The position numbers and the translations under genes are program-made. The notes below the pieces were generated by a model, which worked only from the letters and a program-made list of their open reading frames with translations, ran no database searches and was not told where the DNA came from. This document shows, one piece after another, positions 56,947 through 64,000 of a stretch of 64,000 bases of DNA (the first letter of the stretch is position 1; each line of letters begins with the position of its first letter). The DNA is from Bacillota bacterium (GTDB lineage Bacteria; Bacillota; Clostridia; Christensenellales; Pumilibacteraceae): assembly GCA_009777485.1 (NCBI GenBank), contig WRLT01000002.1, positions 62,001-126,000 of the forward strand. Direction: 5' to 3'.

Positions 56947-56990
56947 ACGAATTAAGGAAAGTGTTAAAAATTTTTTATAGTAAAATGAAT

Positions 56991-57020
56991 TTGACAAACG
57001 CGGCGCAAAAATGGTATGAT
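56991..57020 (+). promoter_or_regulatory. Promoter of metA
   Basis: TTGACA (56991-56996), N18, TATGAT (57015-57020). It overlaps an in-frame ATG at 57016, which therefore cannot be the start. Confidence 0.65.
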
Positions 57021-57051
57021 AAGGTCGCTTGTAAAGCATAAGGAGAAATCT

Positions 57052-57966
57052 GTGTCTATCATTGCCGATAAAAAGCTTCCCGCTATTTTAGATTTAGAAA
57101 AAGAAAACATCTTTGTAATGGACTTTACCCGTGCGCAAAGTCAGGATATCCGTCCGCTGCGCATTGCCGTTTTAAATTTAATGCCCGACAAGGTTACTAC
57201 CGAAACGCAGCTGCTGCGGCTGATAGGCAACACGCCGCTGCAAGTAGAGCCCGTATTGCTGCGCGTAGACACCTACAACCCCAAAAACACCGACCCTAAG
57301 CATTTAAAAAGCTTTTATAAAACGTTTGACGAAGTACTGGCAAAAAAAATAAAGTTCGACGCGCTGATAGTAACAGGCGCACCCGTCGAAAAGCTAGACT
57401 TCGGCGAGGTTAAATACTGGCAAGAACTCAGCCGCATTTTAGACTGGGCGGCGCACAACGTATATTCCAGCCTATACATTTGCTGGGCGGCGCAAGCAGC
57501 GCTGTATTACCACTACGACATCAACAAGGCCGAACTTCCCGAAAAAATCTTCGGCATTTTTAATCATAAGGTTTTATGTAAAAATAATCCGCTTGTGCGC
57601 GGCTTTGACGATACGTTTAAAGCACCGCATTCACGCTACACCGAAGTAGAGCGCGAAAAGCTTGCCGCCCACCCCGATTTAGATATCTTAGCCGTATCCG
57701 ACGAGGCAGGCTTATTTTTGGCAGCATCTAAGGATTTGCGCCGCGTGTTTATGTTCGGGCACGGCGAATACGATGCCGAAACACTGCACCGCGAATACGT
57801 GCGCGATTGCGCAAAAGGCTTAAATACCGCGCCGCCCAAACATTACTACGCCCCCGATAAAACCATACCGCTCTCTTGGCGCGCGCACGGTTCGCTGCTG
57901 TTTGCCAACTGGCTTAACTACTGCGTGTATCAAGGCACGCCGTATGATATAAACACCATCATATAG
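57052..57966 (+). CDS. metA: Homoserine O-acetyltransferase, MetA type
   Basis: 304 residues of the MetA family: LEKENIFVMDFTRAQSQDIRPLRIAVLNLMPDKVTTETQLLRL, TGAPVEKLDFGEVKYW, the nucleophile in YICWAAQAALYYHY, HSRYTEV and GHGEYDAETLHREY. E. coli succinyl-CoA enzymes have Gly in TGAPLG; the Glu in TGAPVE here is the residue known from acetyl-CoA-using enzymes such as that of Bacillus cereus. It therefore probably makes O-acetylhomoserine for methionine synthesis. GTG 57052 with AAGGAG upstream is the start. Confidence 0.88.
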   Translation: MSIIADKKLPAILDLEKENIFVMDFTRAQSQDIRPLRIAVLNLMPDKVTTETQLLRLIGNTPLQVEPVLLRVDTYNPKNTDPKHLKSFYKTFDEVLAKKIKFDALIVTGAPVEKLDFGEVKYWQELSRILDWAAHNVYSSLYICWAAQAALYYHYDINKAELPEKIFGIFNHKVLCKNNPLVRGFDDTFKAPHSRYTEVEREKLAAHPDLDILAVSDEAGLFLAASKDLRRVFMFGHGEYDAETLHREYVRDCAKGLNTAPPKHYYAPDKTIPLSWRAHGSLLFANWLNYCVYQGTPYDINTII

Positions 57967-57994
57967 TTTCTAAATAAGTAAGGAGAAAACCCCC

Positions 57995-59410
57995 ATGAGA
58001 AGAACAAAAATTGTATGTACACTAGGCCCTGCCACCGACAGCTATTCGGTTTTAAAGCGCATGATTAAGGCAGGAATGAACGTAGCGCGGCTTAACATGT
58101 CGCACGGTACGCACGAGGACGCTAAAAAGCGGATTGATATGGTAAAGCAAGCGCGCGAAGAGCTTTTAGTTCCCGTCGCGATTATGCTAGACAGCAAAGG
58201 CCCCGAAATCCGCATCAAAAAATTCGAGGGCGGCAGGGTAGAGCTTGTCGAGGGCGATACGTTTACCCTTACTACCGAAGATATTATGGGCGACAGTTCG
58301 CGCGTTTCCATAACGTACCCGAAGCTGCCCTCTAAGGTAAAGGTAGGCGACCCTATTTTAATCAACGACGGCTTTATCGAGGTAAAGGTAGAAAAAACCA
58401 CGCAAAAGGAAGTTATTTGCACGGTAGTCTACGGCGGCGAGCTTACCGACAACAAAAGTATCAATCTGCCCAACACGCACATAGATATGCCGTATATGTC
58501 CGAAGCCGACCGCCGCGACTTTTTATTCGGCATTCAGCAAGAAATAGATTACATCGCCCTTAGCTTTGTGCGCAACGCGGACGATGTAAAAATCATACGC
58601 CATTTAATGTTCGAAAACAACGCCACCAACATTCAGCTAATCGCCAAAATAGAAAACCGCGAGGGCGTAAAAAACCTAGAAGAAATTTTAGACTTCTGCG
58701 ACGGCGCAATGGTTGCGCGCGGCGATATGGGCGTAGAAATTCCGTTTGAAGAATTACCCGGCATTCAAAAAGAAATGATTAAAACCTGTTATCAGCGCGG
58801 CAAAAAGGTTATTACTGCCACGCAAATGCTAGAATCTATGATTTCCTCTCCGCGCCCCACCCGCGCCGAAACGTCCGACGTTGCCAACGCCATTTACGAC
58901 GGCACTAGCGCAACCATGCTGTCGGGAGAAACCGCAATCGGAAAATATTGCGTAGACGCCGTAAAAACGATGGCAAAAATCGCCGTAAAAACCGAATCAG
59001 AAATCAATTTCAGAAAACGGTTCGAAAGCTACACGCCCGAAATCCGCACTATAACAGACGCAGTTTCGCATTCTACCGTTTCGGCAAGCTACGACCTTAA
59101 CGCAAAGGCGATTATTGTGGTCAGCAAATCGGGATACACCGCGCGCAAGGTTTCGCGCTTCCGTCCCATCTGCCCGATTATCGGCGTTACCACCAGCAAA
59201 AAGGGCTACTATCAGCTAGCTATGAATTGGGGCGTTATGCCCGTAATGGCAAAAGAAAAAAAGAACTCAGACGAATTATTCGTTCACGCCGCCGACCGCG
59301 CCAAAGAAACAGGCATAGTTAAAGCAGGCGACCTAGTAGTCATCGCCGCAGGCGTCCCCGTAGGCATCAGCGGAAACACAAACACCCTGCGGATTGAGTA
59401 TATAAAATAA
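57995..59410 (+). CDS. pyk: Pyruvate kinase
   Basis: 471 residues. RRTKIVCTLGPATDSYSVLKRMIKAGMNVARLNMSHGTHEDA, MLDSKGPEIRI, IAKIENREGVKNLEEIL, DGAMVARGDMGVEIPFEELPGIQKEMI and AETSDVANAIYDGTSATMLSGETAIGKY are the standard motifs, with the C-terminal allosteric domain (IIVVSKSGYTARKVSRFRP). It lacks the extra phosphohistidine domain found in some Bacilli. TAAGGAGAAA is the ribosome site. It stands 28 nt after metA. Confidence 0.97.
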   Translation: MRRTKIVCTLGPATDSYSVLKRMIKAGMNVARLNMSHGTHEDAKKRIDMVKQAREELLVPVAIMLDSKGPEIRIKKFEGGRVELVEGDTFTLTTEDIMGDSSRVSITYPKLPSKVKVGDPILINDGFIEVKVEKTTQKEVICTVVYGGELTDNKSINLPNTHIDMPYMSEADRRDFLFGIQQEIDYIALSFVRNADDVKIIRHLMFENNATNIQLIAKIENREGVKNLEEILDFCDGAMVARGDMGVEIPFEELPGIQKEMIKTCYQRGKKVITATQMLESMISSPRPTRAETSDVANAIYDGTSATMLSGETAIGKYCVDAVKTMAKIAVKTESEINFRKRFESYTPEIRTITDAVSHSTVSASYDLNAKAIIVVSKSGYTARKVSRFRPICPIIGVTTSKKGYYQLAMNWGVMPVMAKEKKNSDELFVHAADRAKETGIVKAGDLVVIAAGVPVGISGNTNTLRIEYIK

Positions 59411-59518
59411 TTGACAACATAACACTGACAATTGACAACTGACGACTGACAAATTTCGGCTAAAATATTTAATAAATAAATAGCAACAATTCGTCAGTTG
59501 TAAGTTGTAAGTCGTCAG
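59411..59518. repeat. R5 repeat after pyk
   Basis: TGACAATTGACAACTGACGACTGAC and, inverted, CGTCAGTTGTAAGTTGTAAGTCGTCAG flank AAATTTCGGCTAAAATATTT. The arms can pair. Confidence 0.65.
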
Positions 59519-59686
59519 TAAAAATTCCCCTCTTGTAGGCGCGACGCGGCGGCGTAAGCCGCAAAAACACAACGTGTTTTTAGCCAAAGCGGGGAGTGAG
59601 GAACGAACGACCCATTGACGCGTTAGCGGACGGGGTGAAAATAAAACCCCATACCCCCGCAAAAGTAGACGGGGTGGAAAGAAAAA
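59519..59686 (+). repeat. R1 repeat, long form with extra tail
   Basis: Inner hairpin GCGGC-GTAA-GCCGC, variable hairpin CGC-GTTA-GCG. The tail ATAAAACCCCATACCCCC...GACGGGGTGGAAAGAAA is a second partial end, as seen at 38980 and 42421. Confidence 0.85.
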
Positions 59687-59705
59687 CTTAAAGGAGAATT
59701 GCACT

Positions 59706-60488
59706 ATGGATGATAAAACAGAAATTAAAAAGTTGCGTGCAAAGGCGGCTTTTGCGGCTTTTAAAGGCGATGAAGACGAGCAGTTGGGCCACGAGCAATA
59801 TTTGTTGGGCATGCGTTATTATTTCGGCAGAGTCATAGCGCAAGATTATGCCAAAGCGGTAGAATTGTTTACAAAGGCGGCTTTGCAAGGACATGAAAGA
59901 GCACAATATTTTTTGGGCGCGTGTTACTACGAAGGCCAAGGTGTACCGCAAGATTATGCCAAAGCGGTAGAGTGGTATACAAAGTCTGCCGAACAAGGCG
60001 ATATGGACGCACAATGTTGTTTGGGCACGTGTTACTATCACGGCGAAGGCGTAGCGCAAGATTATGCCAAAGCGGCAGAATGGCTTACAAAGTCTGCCTT
60101 GCAAGATGTTGCGGAAGCACAATGTCTTTTGGGCACGTGTTACTATGAAGGCCAAGGAGTACCGCAAGATTATGCCAAAGCGGTAGAGTGGTATACAAAG
60201 TCTGCCGAACAAGACTATGCAGACGCACAATGTTGTTTGGGTATGTGTTATGATAGCGGACACGGCGTAGAGCAAGACTATGTCAAAGCGGCAGAATGGT
60301 ATACAAAGGCGGTTTTGCAAGGACAGGCAGAAGCACAATGCTTTTTGGGCACACTTTACTATTTCGGACACGGTGTAGCGCAAGACCATGCCAAAGCGGT
60401 AGAATGGGTTACAAAGGCTGCCCAACAAGGCAATATTTTTGCACAAATAATATTAGCACAGAATTTCGAAGGATTAAAACATGAATAG
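59706..60488 (+). CDS. Sel1-like repeat protein
   Basis: 260 residues of about six Sel1 (TPR-like) repeats of 36 residues. Each reads roughly DYAKAVEWYTKSAEQGxADAQCCLGTCYYxGxGVxQ (for example at residues 40-75, 76-111, 112-147, 148-183, 184-219, 220-255). No signal peptide, so it is cytosolic; such solenoids act as protein-binding scaffolds. The repeats are very alike at DNA level, which allows copy-number change. AAAGGAGA is the ribosome site. It is flanked on both sides by R1 elements. Confidence 0.88.
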   Translation: MDDKTEIKKLRAKAAFAAFKGDEDEQLGHEQYLLGMRYYFGRVIAQDYAKAVELFTKAALQGHERAQYFLGACYYEGQGVPQDYAKAVEWYTKSAEQGDMDAQCCLGTCYYHGEGVAQDYAKAAEWLTKSALQDVAEAQCLLGTCYYEGQGVPQDYAKAVEWYTKSAEQDYADAQCCLGMCYDSGHGVEQDYVKAAEWYTKAVLQGQAEAQCFLGTLYYFGHGVAQDHAKAVEWVTKAAQQGNIFAQIILAQNFEGLKHE

Positions 60489-60492
60489 CCGT

Positions 60493-60597
60493 TAAAAAAA
60501 TCCCCTCTTGTAGGGACAGGGTAAAAATAAAACCCCATACCCAAAATCAGACGGGGGTGAATAAAACCCCATACCCCCAAGACGGGGTGAAAAGAAT
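60493..60597 (+). repeat. Degenerate R1 copy
   Basis: AAAAAATCCCCTCTTGTAGGG, then two ATAAAACCCCATACCC...GACGGGG tails. The internal hairpin has been lost. It lies between the Sel1 gene and the response regulator. Confidence 0.65.
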
Positions 60598-60651
60598 TAT
60601 GTTAAGGGGAAAATGGAGAAAAAACCATTTAATAAAAAGGAGCGTAAAAGT

Positions 60652-61323
60652 ATGAGTGCAGAAATTTTAGTAGTAGAGGACGAACAGCGGATATCGCGGT
60701 TTTTGTCGTTAGAGTTAGAGCACGAGGGCTATAAAACCAAGTGCGTTTCGGACGGACGCGAGGCGTTAGACGAAGCACTTGCCAACGATTACGATTTAAT
60801 TATCTTAGACGTAATGCTGCCTAACCTTAACGGCATAGAGGTTTTGCGCCGTTTGCGCCAAAGCAAGGATACCCCCGTAATTATTCTTACCGCACGCGAC
60901 CAGGTTATGGATAAGGTGGCAGGCTTAGATTTAGGCGCAAGCGACTACATGACCAAACCCTTTGCTATCGAAGAATTGTTAGCGCGCATCCGCGCCAACC
61001 TTAAAAAGCGGGTGGGCGCGGTAAAAGCCGAACACGTTTTCGGCGATTTGCGCGTAGATATAGATGCGCGAAAAGTTACCTTTAAAGACCAACCCGTAGA
61101 ACTCACCAAAAAAGAATTTGATTTATTAGCGTATCTATTAGAAAACCGCAACATTGTAATTTCGCGCGAAAAAGTTTTAGACGTAGTTTGGGGCTTTGAT
61201 TTTTACGGAAACACCAACGTAGTAGACGTTTACGTGCGTTACCTGCGCAGCAAAATAGACGACCGTTTCGGCATAAGCCTTATCGAAACGGTTCGCGGCA
61301 GCGGTTACGTGATTCGCGAATAA
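60652..61323 (+). CDS. OmpR-family response regulator, orphan
   Basis: 223 residues. Receiver domain: acidic pair E9-D10, phospho-acceptor D53 in DLIILDVMLP, switch Thr in ILTARD and Lys in YMTKPF. The C-terminal winged helix (FGDLRVDIDARKVTFKDQPVELTKKEFDLLAYLLENRNIVISREKVLDVVWGFDFYGNTNVVDVYVRYLRSKIDDRFG...TVRGSGYVIRE) binds DNA. ATG 60652 with AAAGGAGCG is the start; the ATG at 60613 adds only a lysine-rich stretch. No histidine kinase gene is adjacent. The next gene is a large surface lipoprotein, a possible target. Confidence 0.92.
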   Translation: MSAEILVVEDEQRISRFLSLELEHEGYKTKCVSDGREALDEALANDYDLIILDVMLPNLNGIEVLRRLRQSKDTPVIILTARDQVMDKVAGLDLGASDYMTKPFAIEELLARIRANLKKRVGAVKAEHVFGDLRVDIDARKVTFKDQPVELTKKEFDLLAYLLENRNIVISREKVLDVVWGFDFYGNTNVVDVYVRYLRSKIDDRFGISLIETVRGSGYVIRE

Positions 61324-61349
61324 AAAAACTTTTAAAAATTATTTATGTA

Positions 61350-61379
61350 TTGACAAAACACGTTTGCATATAGTATACT
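61350..61379 (+). promoter_or_regulatory. Promoter of the Ig-like lipoprotein gene
   Basis: TTGACA (61350-61355), N18, TATACT (61374-61379), then a leader with GGCGAGGAG before ATG 61413. Confidence 0.7.
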
Positions 61380-61412
61380 ATACATACGCTTTGCACAGGC
61401 GAGGAGATTTTG

Positions 61413-64000
61413 ATGAAGAAAAGCGGCATTTTTCTTATACTCATAGCTTTGCTTTTGACGTTTTGCGTCACAGCTGTTGCGTGCAGACGGAACGGCACGG
61501 TAGATAGTGTAAGCGTTGCCCAAATAACCGAAGTCCGCATGGGCACTACTCCTACACTTACCGCATCGGTTACAGGAAACGCGCGCGATAAAAGCGTTAC
61601 GTGGGCGTTGTTAGACGGCGCAGAAATTATCAGCCTAACCCCAAGCGGCCAAGTTACGCCCCTTGCTTTGGGTAATGCCCGTGTACGCGCAACCTCTAAC
61701 GCCGACCCTAGCAAATACGGCGAGGGCACCGTTCGGGTAGTTTCGGCGGACGGACAGCAATTTGTAGAAAGTGTAAGTATCAGCCCCTCCCCCCTTAGTT
61801 TAGTAGTAAATACTACGCATACGCTTACTGCCACTGTTGCGGGCACGGCAGAGGATAAGTCGGTGCGCTTTACCTTGCGCAGCGGTAGCGAATTTATAGA
61901 AATAGACGAAACAAGCGGAACAGTTACCGCCTTGCGCGTAACGCCCGTAGGCGTTCAAGCAGTGGTTCGCGCAACCGCCAATGCCGACACCGCCAAATAT
62001 GCCGAATGCTTAGTAACGGTAACGGCGCAGTTTGTCCCCGTTGCCTCTATCGAAATACAAGGCGGCGCGGCGCGCACAGTTGAGGTAGGCGAACAAATCG
62101 GGCTTTATGCTAATGTGTTTCCTTCTACCGCTACTACCCGCGCCCTTAACTGGCAGGTGCTTGCGGGTACCGACCTTGTTTCGGTTGCGGCCGATACGGG
62201 AGTAGTTTCGGGCATTAAAATAGGGCAGGGCGCGGTAATTATCGCGCGTTCAACAGACGGAAGCAACGTTTCCTCTAACTTAGTGGAAATTAATGTTATA
62301 GACAATTACGTACCCGTTTCGGCGGTAGTTTTTTCAGACCCCGACAACAGGCATTTTATTCGCGGCGGCGTAGGCCAAACCGCGCTTTCGGACGTACTGC
62401 GGGCGGACATTATCCCGTCATCAGCGTCCGCCAGAAACCTATACTGGACGATGCAAGGCGATTCGCAGGTTGCGTCTTTAGAAACCGATACAGGCATTGT
62501 AACGGCAGGTACGCGTTCGGGCGATGTTTCGATTCAGGCGCATGTAGACTGTGCGCGGCGCGGAACGGTTAGTTCTATACCTGTCAGAGTTTTTGTAGAG
62601 GTGGTACTAGCGGCAGAAACCGTAAGCATTATTCCTCCGCAAGGCACAACGGATAATATGGTTACGCTTGCGCCTGGTGATACACTGCAATTGCACCATC
62701 TGCTTACGCCGTTTAACGCGCCCGACGACAGCGTGCGGTTTAGTACGCTTAACAGCGCGGTGGCTACGGTGTCGGCTACGGGGCTTGTAACGGCGCTAGC
62801 GGGCGGCTATACCGAAATTATCGTAACGGCAAACGCAAACCCCGCAGCAAGCGATTCTATCCGCATTCGGGTGCACGCAGCGGTTGCAGCCGCGCAAATC
62901 GAAATCGAAAGCGTTTCGGGCGGAACGGACGGCATAAGCCTTCAAATCGGCGTTAATCACGCACACCCGACCCAAACGCTTACCGCACAGCTGCGGGTTA
63001 AAGAAATTCTGCCTAGCGATGCCGACATCGCCCTCAACAGCGAGGTAACGTGGCACTCCTCTAACGAGGCGGTTGCAACGGTTTCCTCAAACGGGCTTGT
63101 AACGGCAGTGTCGGGCGGCACGGCACAAATTTACGCGCGCGGCGCAGACGGTAGCGCGGTTACTTCTAACGAAATACAAATTACAGTTGCGCATATAGTG
63201 CGCGTATCGGGCGTATCGGTTTCGTTAAACCGTGCGTCCGTAGCGGTAGGGGACGAGGCGGTATTATCGGCGGTAATCAATCCGTTCGGCGCGTCCGAAC
63301 AAGGCTATATTTGGACGGTTTTATCAGGCGGGCAGCGCATAAGCATTACCGCCGATACAGACGACGCACCGTTTACCTTTACAGCCGCAGAGGTAGGCAC
63401 GGTTACCGTTCGGCTTACCTCAAAAGACCGCACCGCCGCCAACGCAGAAATTACCGCGCTGTTTACCTTTACCATAGAAGCCGCCGCCGAAGAAGACGCC
63501 TCCGCAATTTGGCTAGAAAGCGGCGACGGACGCGTAACGCAAAGCACGGAAAGCTTAACGCTTACTTTGGGCGAACAGCTTAATTTAACGCCGCGCACAA
63601 CCCCCGCCCTAACGTATGGCGTTATCCGCTATCATTCCTCTAACCCCGACGTAGCCGCTTTTAACGACGGCAGATTAACGGCGGCGGGCATAGGTGTTTC
63701 TGGCCCCGCAACGGCAGTAATCACGGTATTTATATCGCTTTACGGCGGCACAGAATTATCGGGCACGCCTATCACCGTAACAGTGAACCCCATATTTGTT
63801 TCGTCCATTACCGTAACGCCTGCATCCAGCATAGCATCGCGCATTATTTTAATCGCCAACGGACGCGACGCCCGCACACAGCAAGCCTTAACCGCCGCAA
63901 TTAACGCAGACGCTACGATTAAAACCCTTTTGTGGGAAATTACCTCCGACGGCGCAAACGCGGTTTCGTTAAACCAAAACGGAGTAGTTACCGTTAATTC
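61413..64000 (+). CDS. Large lipoprotein with bacterial Ig-like (BIG2) repeats, 3' end beyond window
   Basis: The frame is open from ATG 61413 to the window end (862 codons). The signal peptide MKKSGIFLILIALLLTFCVTAVAC suggests a lipid anchor at Cys24. The rest is a string of roughly 80-90-residue BIG2-type domains. Each has a VSV/VSI start, a W..SS..A.V stretch and a G.VTA.......A.I.A hallmark (for example VTWALLDGAEIISLTPSGQVTPLALGNARVRATS, and VTWHSSNEAVATVSSNGLVTAVSGGTAQIYA). It is an extracellular repeat protein, likely adhesive. GAGGAGA is the ribosome site. It follows an orphan response regulator. Confidence 0.85.
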   Translation, partial: MKKSGIFLILIALLLTFCVTAVACRRNGTVDSVSVAQITEVRMGTTPTLTASVTGNARDKSVTWALLDGAEIISLTPSGQVTPLALGNARVRATSNADPSKYGEGTVRVVSADGQQFVESVSISPSPLSLVVNTTHTLTATVAGTAEDKSVRFTLRSGSEFIEIDETSGTVTALRVTPVGVQAVVRATANADTAKYAECLVTVTAQFVPVASIEIQGGAARTVEVGEQIGLYANVFPSTATTRALNWQVLAGTDLVSVAADTGVVSGIKIGQGAVIIARSTDGSNVSSNLVEINVIDNYVPVSAVVFSDPDNRHFIRGGVGQTALSDVLRADIIPSSASARNLYWTMQGDSQVASLETDTGIVTAGTRSGDVSIQAHVDCARRGTVSSIPVRVFVEVVLAAETVSIIPPQGTTDNMVTLAPGDTLQLHHLLTPFNAPDDSVRFSTLNSAVATVSATGLVTALAGGYTEIIVTANANPAASDSIRIRVHAAVAAAQIEIESVSGGTDGISLQIGVNHAHPTQTLTAQLRVKEILPSDADIALNSEVTWHSSNEAVATVSSNGLVTAVSGGTAQIYARGADGSAVTSNEIQITVAHIVRVSGVSVSLNRASVAVGDEAVLSAVINPFGASEQGYIWTVLSGGQRISITADTDDAPFTFTAAEVGTVTVRLTSKDRTAANAEITALFTFTIEAAAEEDASAIWLESGDGRVTQSTESLTLTLGEQLNLTPRTTPALTYGVIRYHSSNPDVAAFNDGRLTAAGIGVSGPATAVITVFISLYGGTELSGTPITVTVNPIFVSSITVTPASSIASRIILIANGRDARTQQALTAAINADATIKTLLWEITSDGANAVSLNQNGVVTVN

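Noticed and set aside
57016..57051. ATG 57016 as start of metA
   Set aside because: It lies in the -10 box TATGAT; GTG 57052 has AAGGAG at the right distance and fits the family N-terminus.
1..64000. tRNA, rRNA or prophage segments
   Set aside because: No cloverleaf with a TTC-containing T arm, no rRNA-like stretch and no integrase, terminase, capsid or portal protein was seen. The small XRE genes alone are not evidence of a prophage.

Overview
The window looks like a chromosomal contig from an uncultured, low-to-mid GC, anaerobic, Gram-positive bacterium of the Bacillota, most likely class Clostridia. The evidence is gene content: HPr kinase, WhiA, two DegV proteins, FabK-type enoyl reductase, Mini-RNase III, zinc-type L31, a giant pyruvate:ferredoxin oxidoreductase and Gram-positive style lipoproteins and membrane-anchored surface proteins. 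No tRNA, rRNA, CRISPR array, phage gene or transposase was seen. The taxon is an inference; no database search was possible.

Layout. 1-5.0 kb: the end of a membrane-anchored surface protein, then a cluster of small XRE regulators sharing three TGTGT-N8-ACACA sites. 5.2-11 kb: DegV, a WalJ-like hydrolase, two CPBP membrane proteases, an M14 carboxypeptidase and TadA. 11-11.6 kb: a divergent regulator/cysteine-rich module. 11.7-15.6 kb: a degenerate PUA-bearing glutamate 5-kinase, proS and a PUA-less ProB. 15.6-20 kb (minus): operon mrnC-thyX-rlmB-tpiA-gpmI. 20-21 kb: a second copy of the divergent module plus another XRE gene. 22-24.3 kb: degV-fabK-fabZ behind two identical operators. 24.4-29 kb: YgjV-like protein, an acyltransferase pair, an isochorismatase-like hydrolase and a membrane protein. 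29.3-34.8 kb: divergent GH3 protein, TruA, small membrane proteins and another divergent XRE pair. 34.9-38.7 kb: rpmE, a DUF1385-PrmC fusion, prfA, queH. 39-50.7 kb: uvrC-hprK, an XRE/small-ORF pair, then murB-PHP-whiA-dnaE-pfkA. 50.8-59.4 kb: UreI/AmiS-like channel, lipoprotein, Fic protein, nifJ, metA, pyk. 59.7-64 kb: Sel1 protein, orphan response regulator and a large Ig-like repeat lipoprotein that runs off the window.

Two features run through the whole window. First, many genes have a good -10 box only 5-7 nt before the ATG and no Shine-Dalgarno, which predicts leaderless mRNAs; in several cases this also corrects the start codon. Second, the intergenic spaces are full of dispersed repeats. 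The main family (R1, about 15 copies) carries a small hairpin whose sequence changes from copy to copy while both arms keep pairing. There are also three long snap-back hairpins with a GTAC apex at gene ends.

The best candidates for undescribed biology are: (i) the duplicated divergent XRE/cysteine-rich two-gene module with its own palindromic operators; (ii) the pseudo-ProB next to proS and a PUA-less ProB; (iii) the R1 repeat with covarying hairpins; (iv) the GTAC-apex long hairpins; (v) a G10 tract inside a promoter spacer, suggesting phase-variable expression of a lipoprotein.
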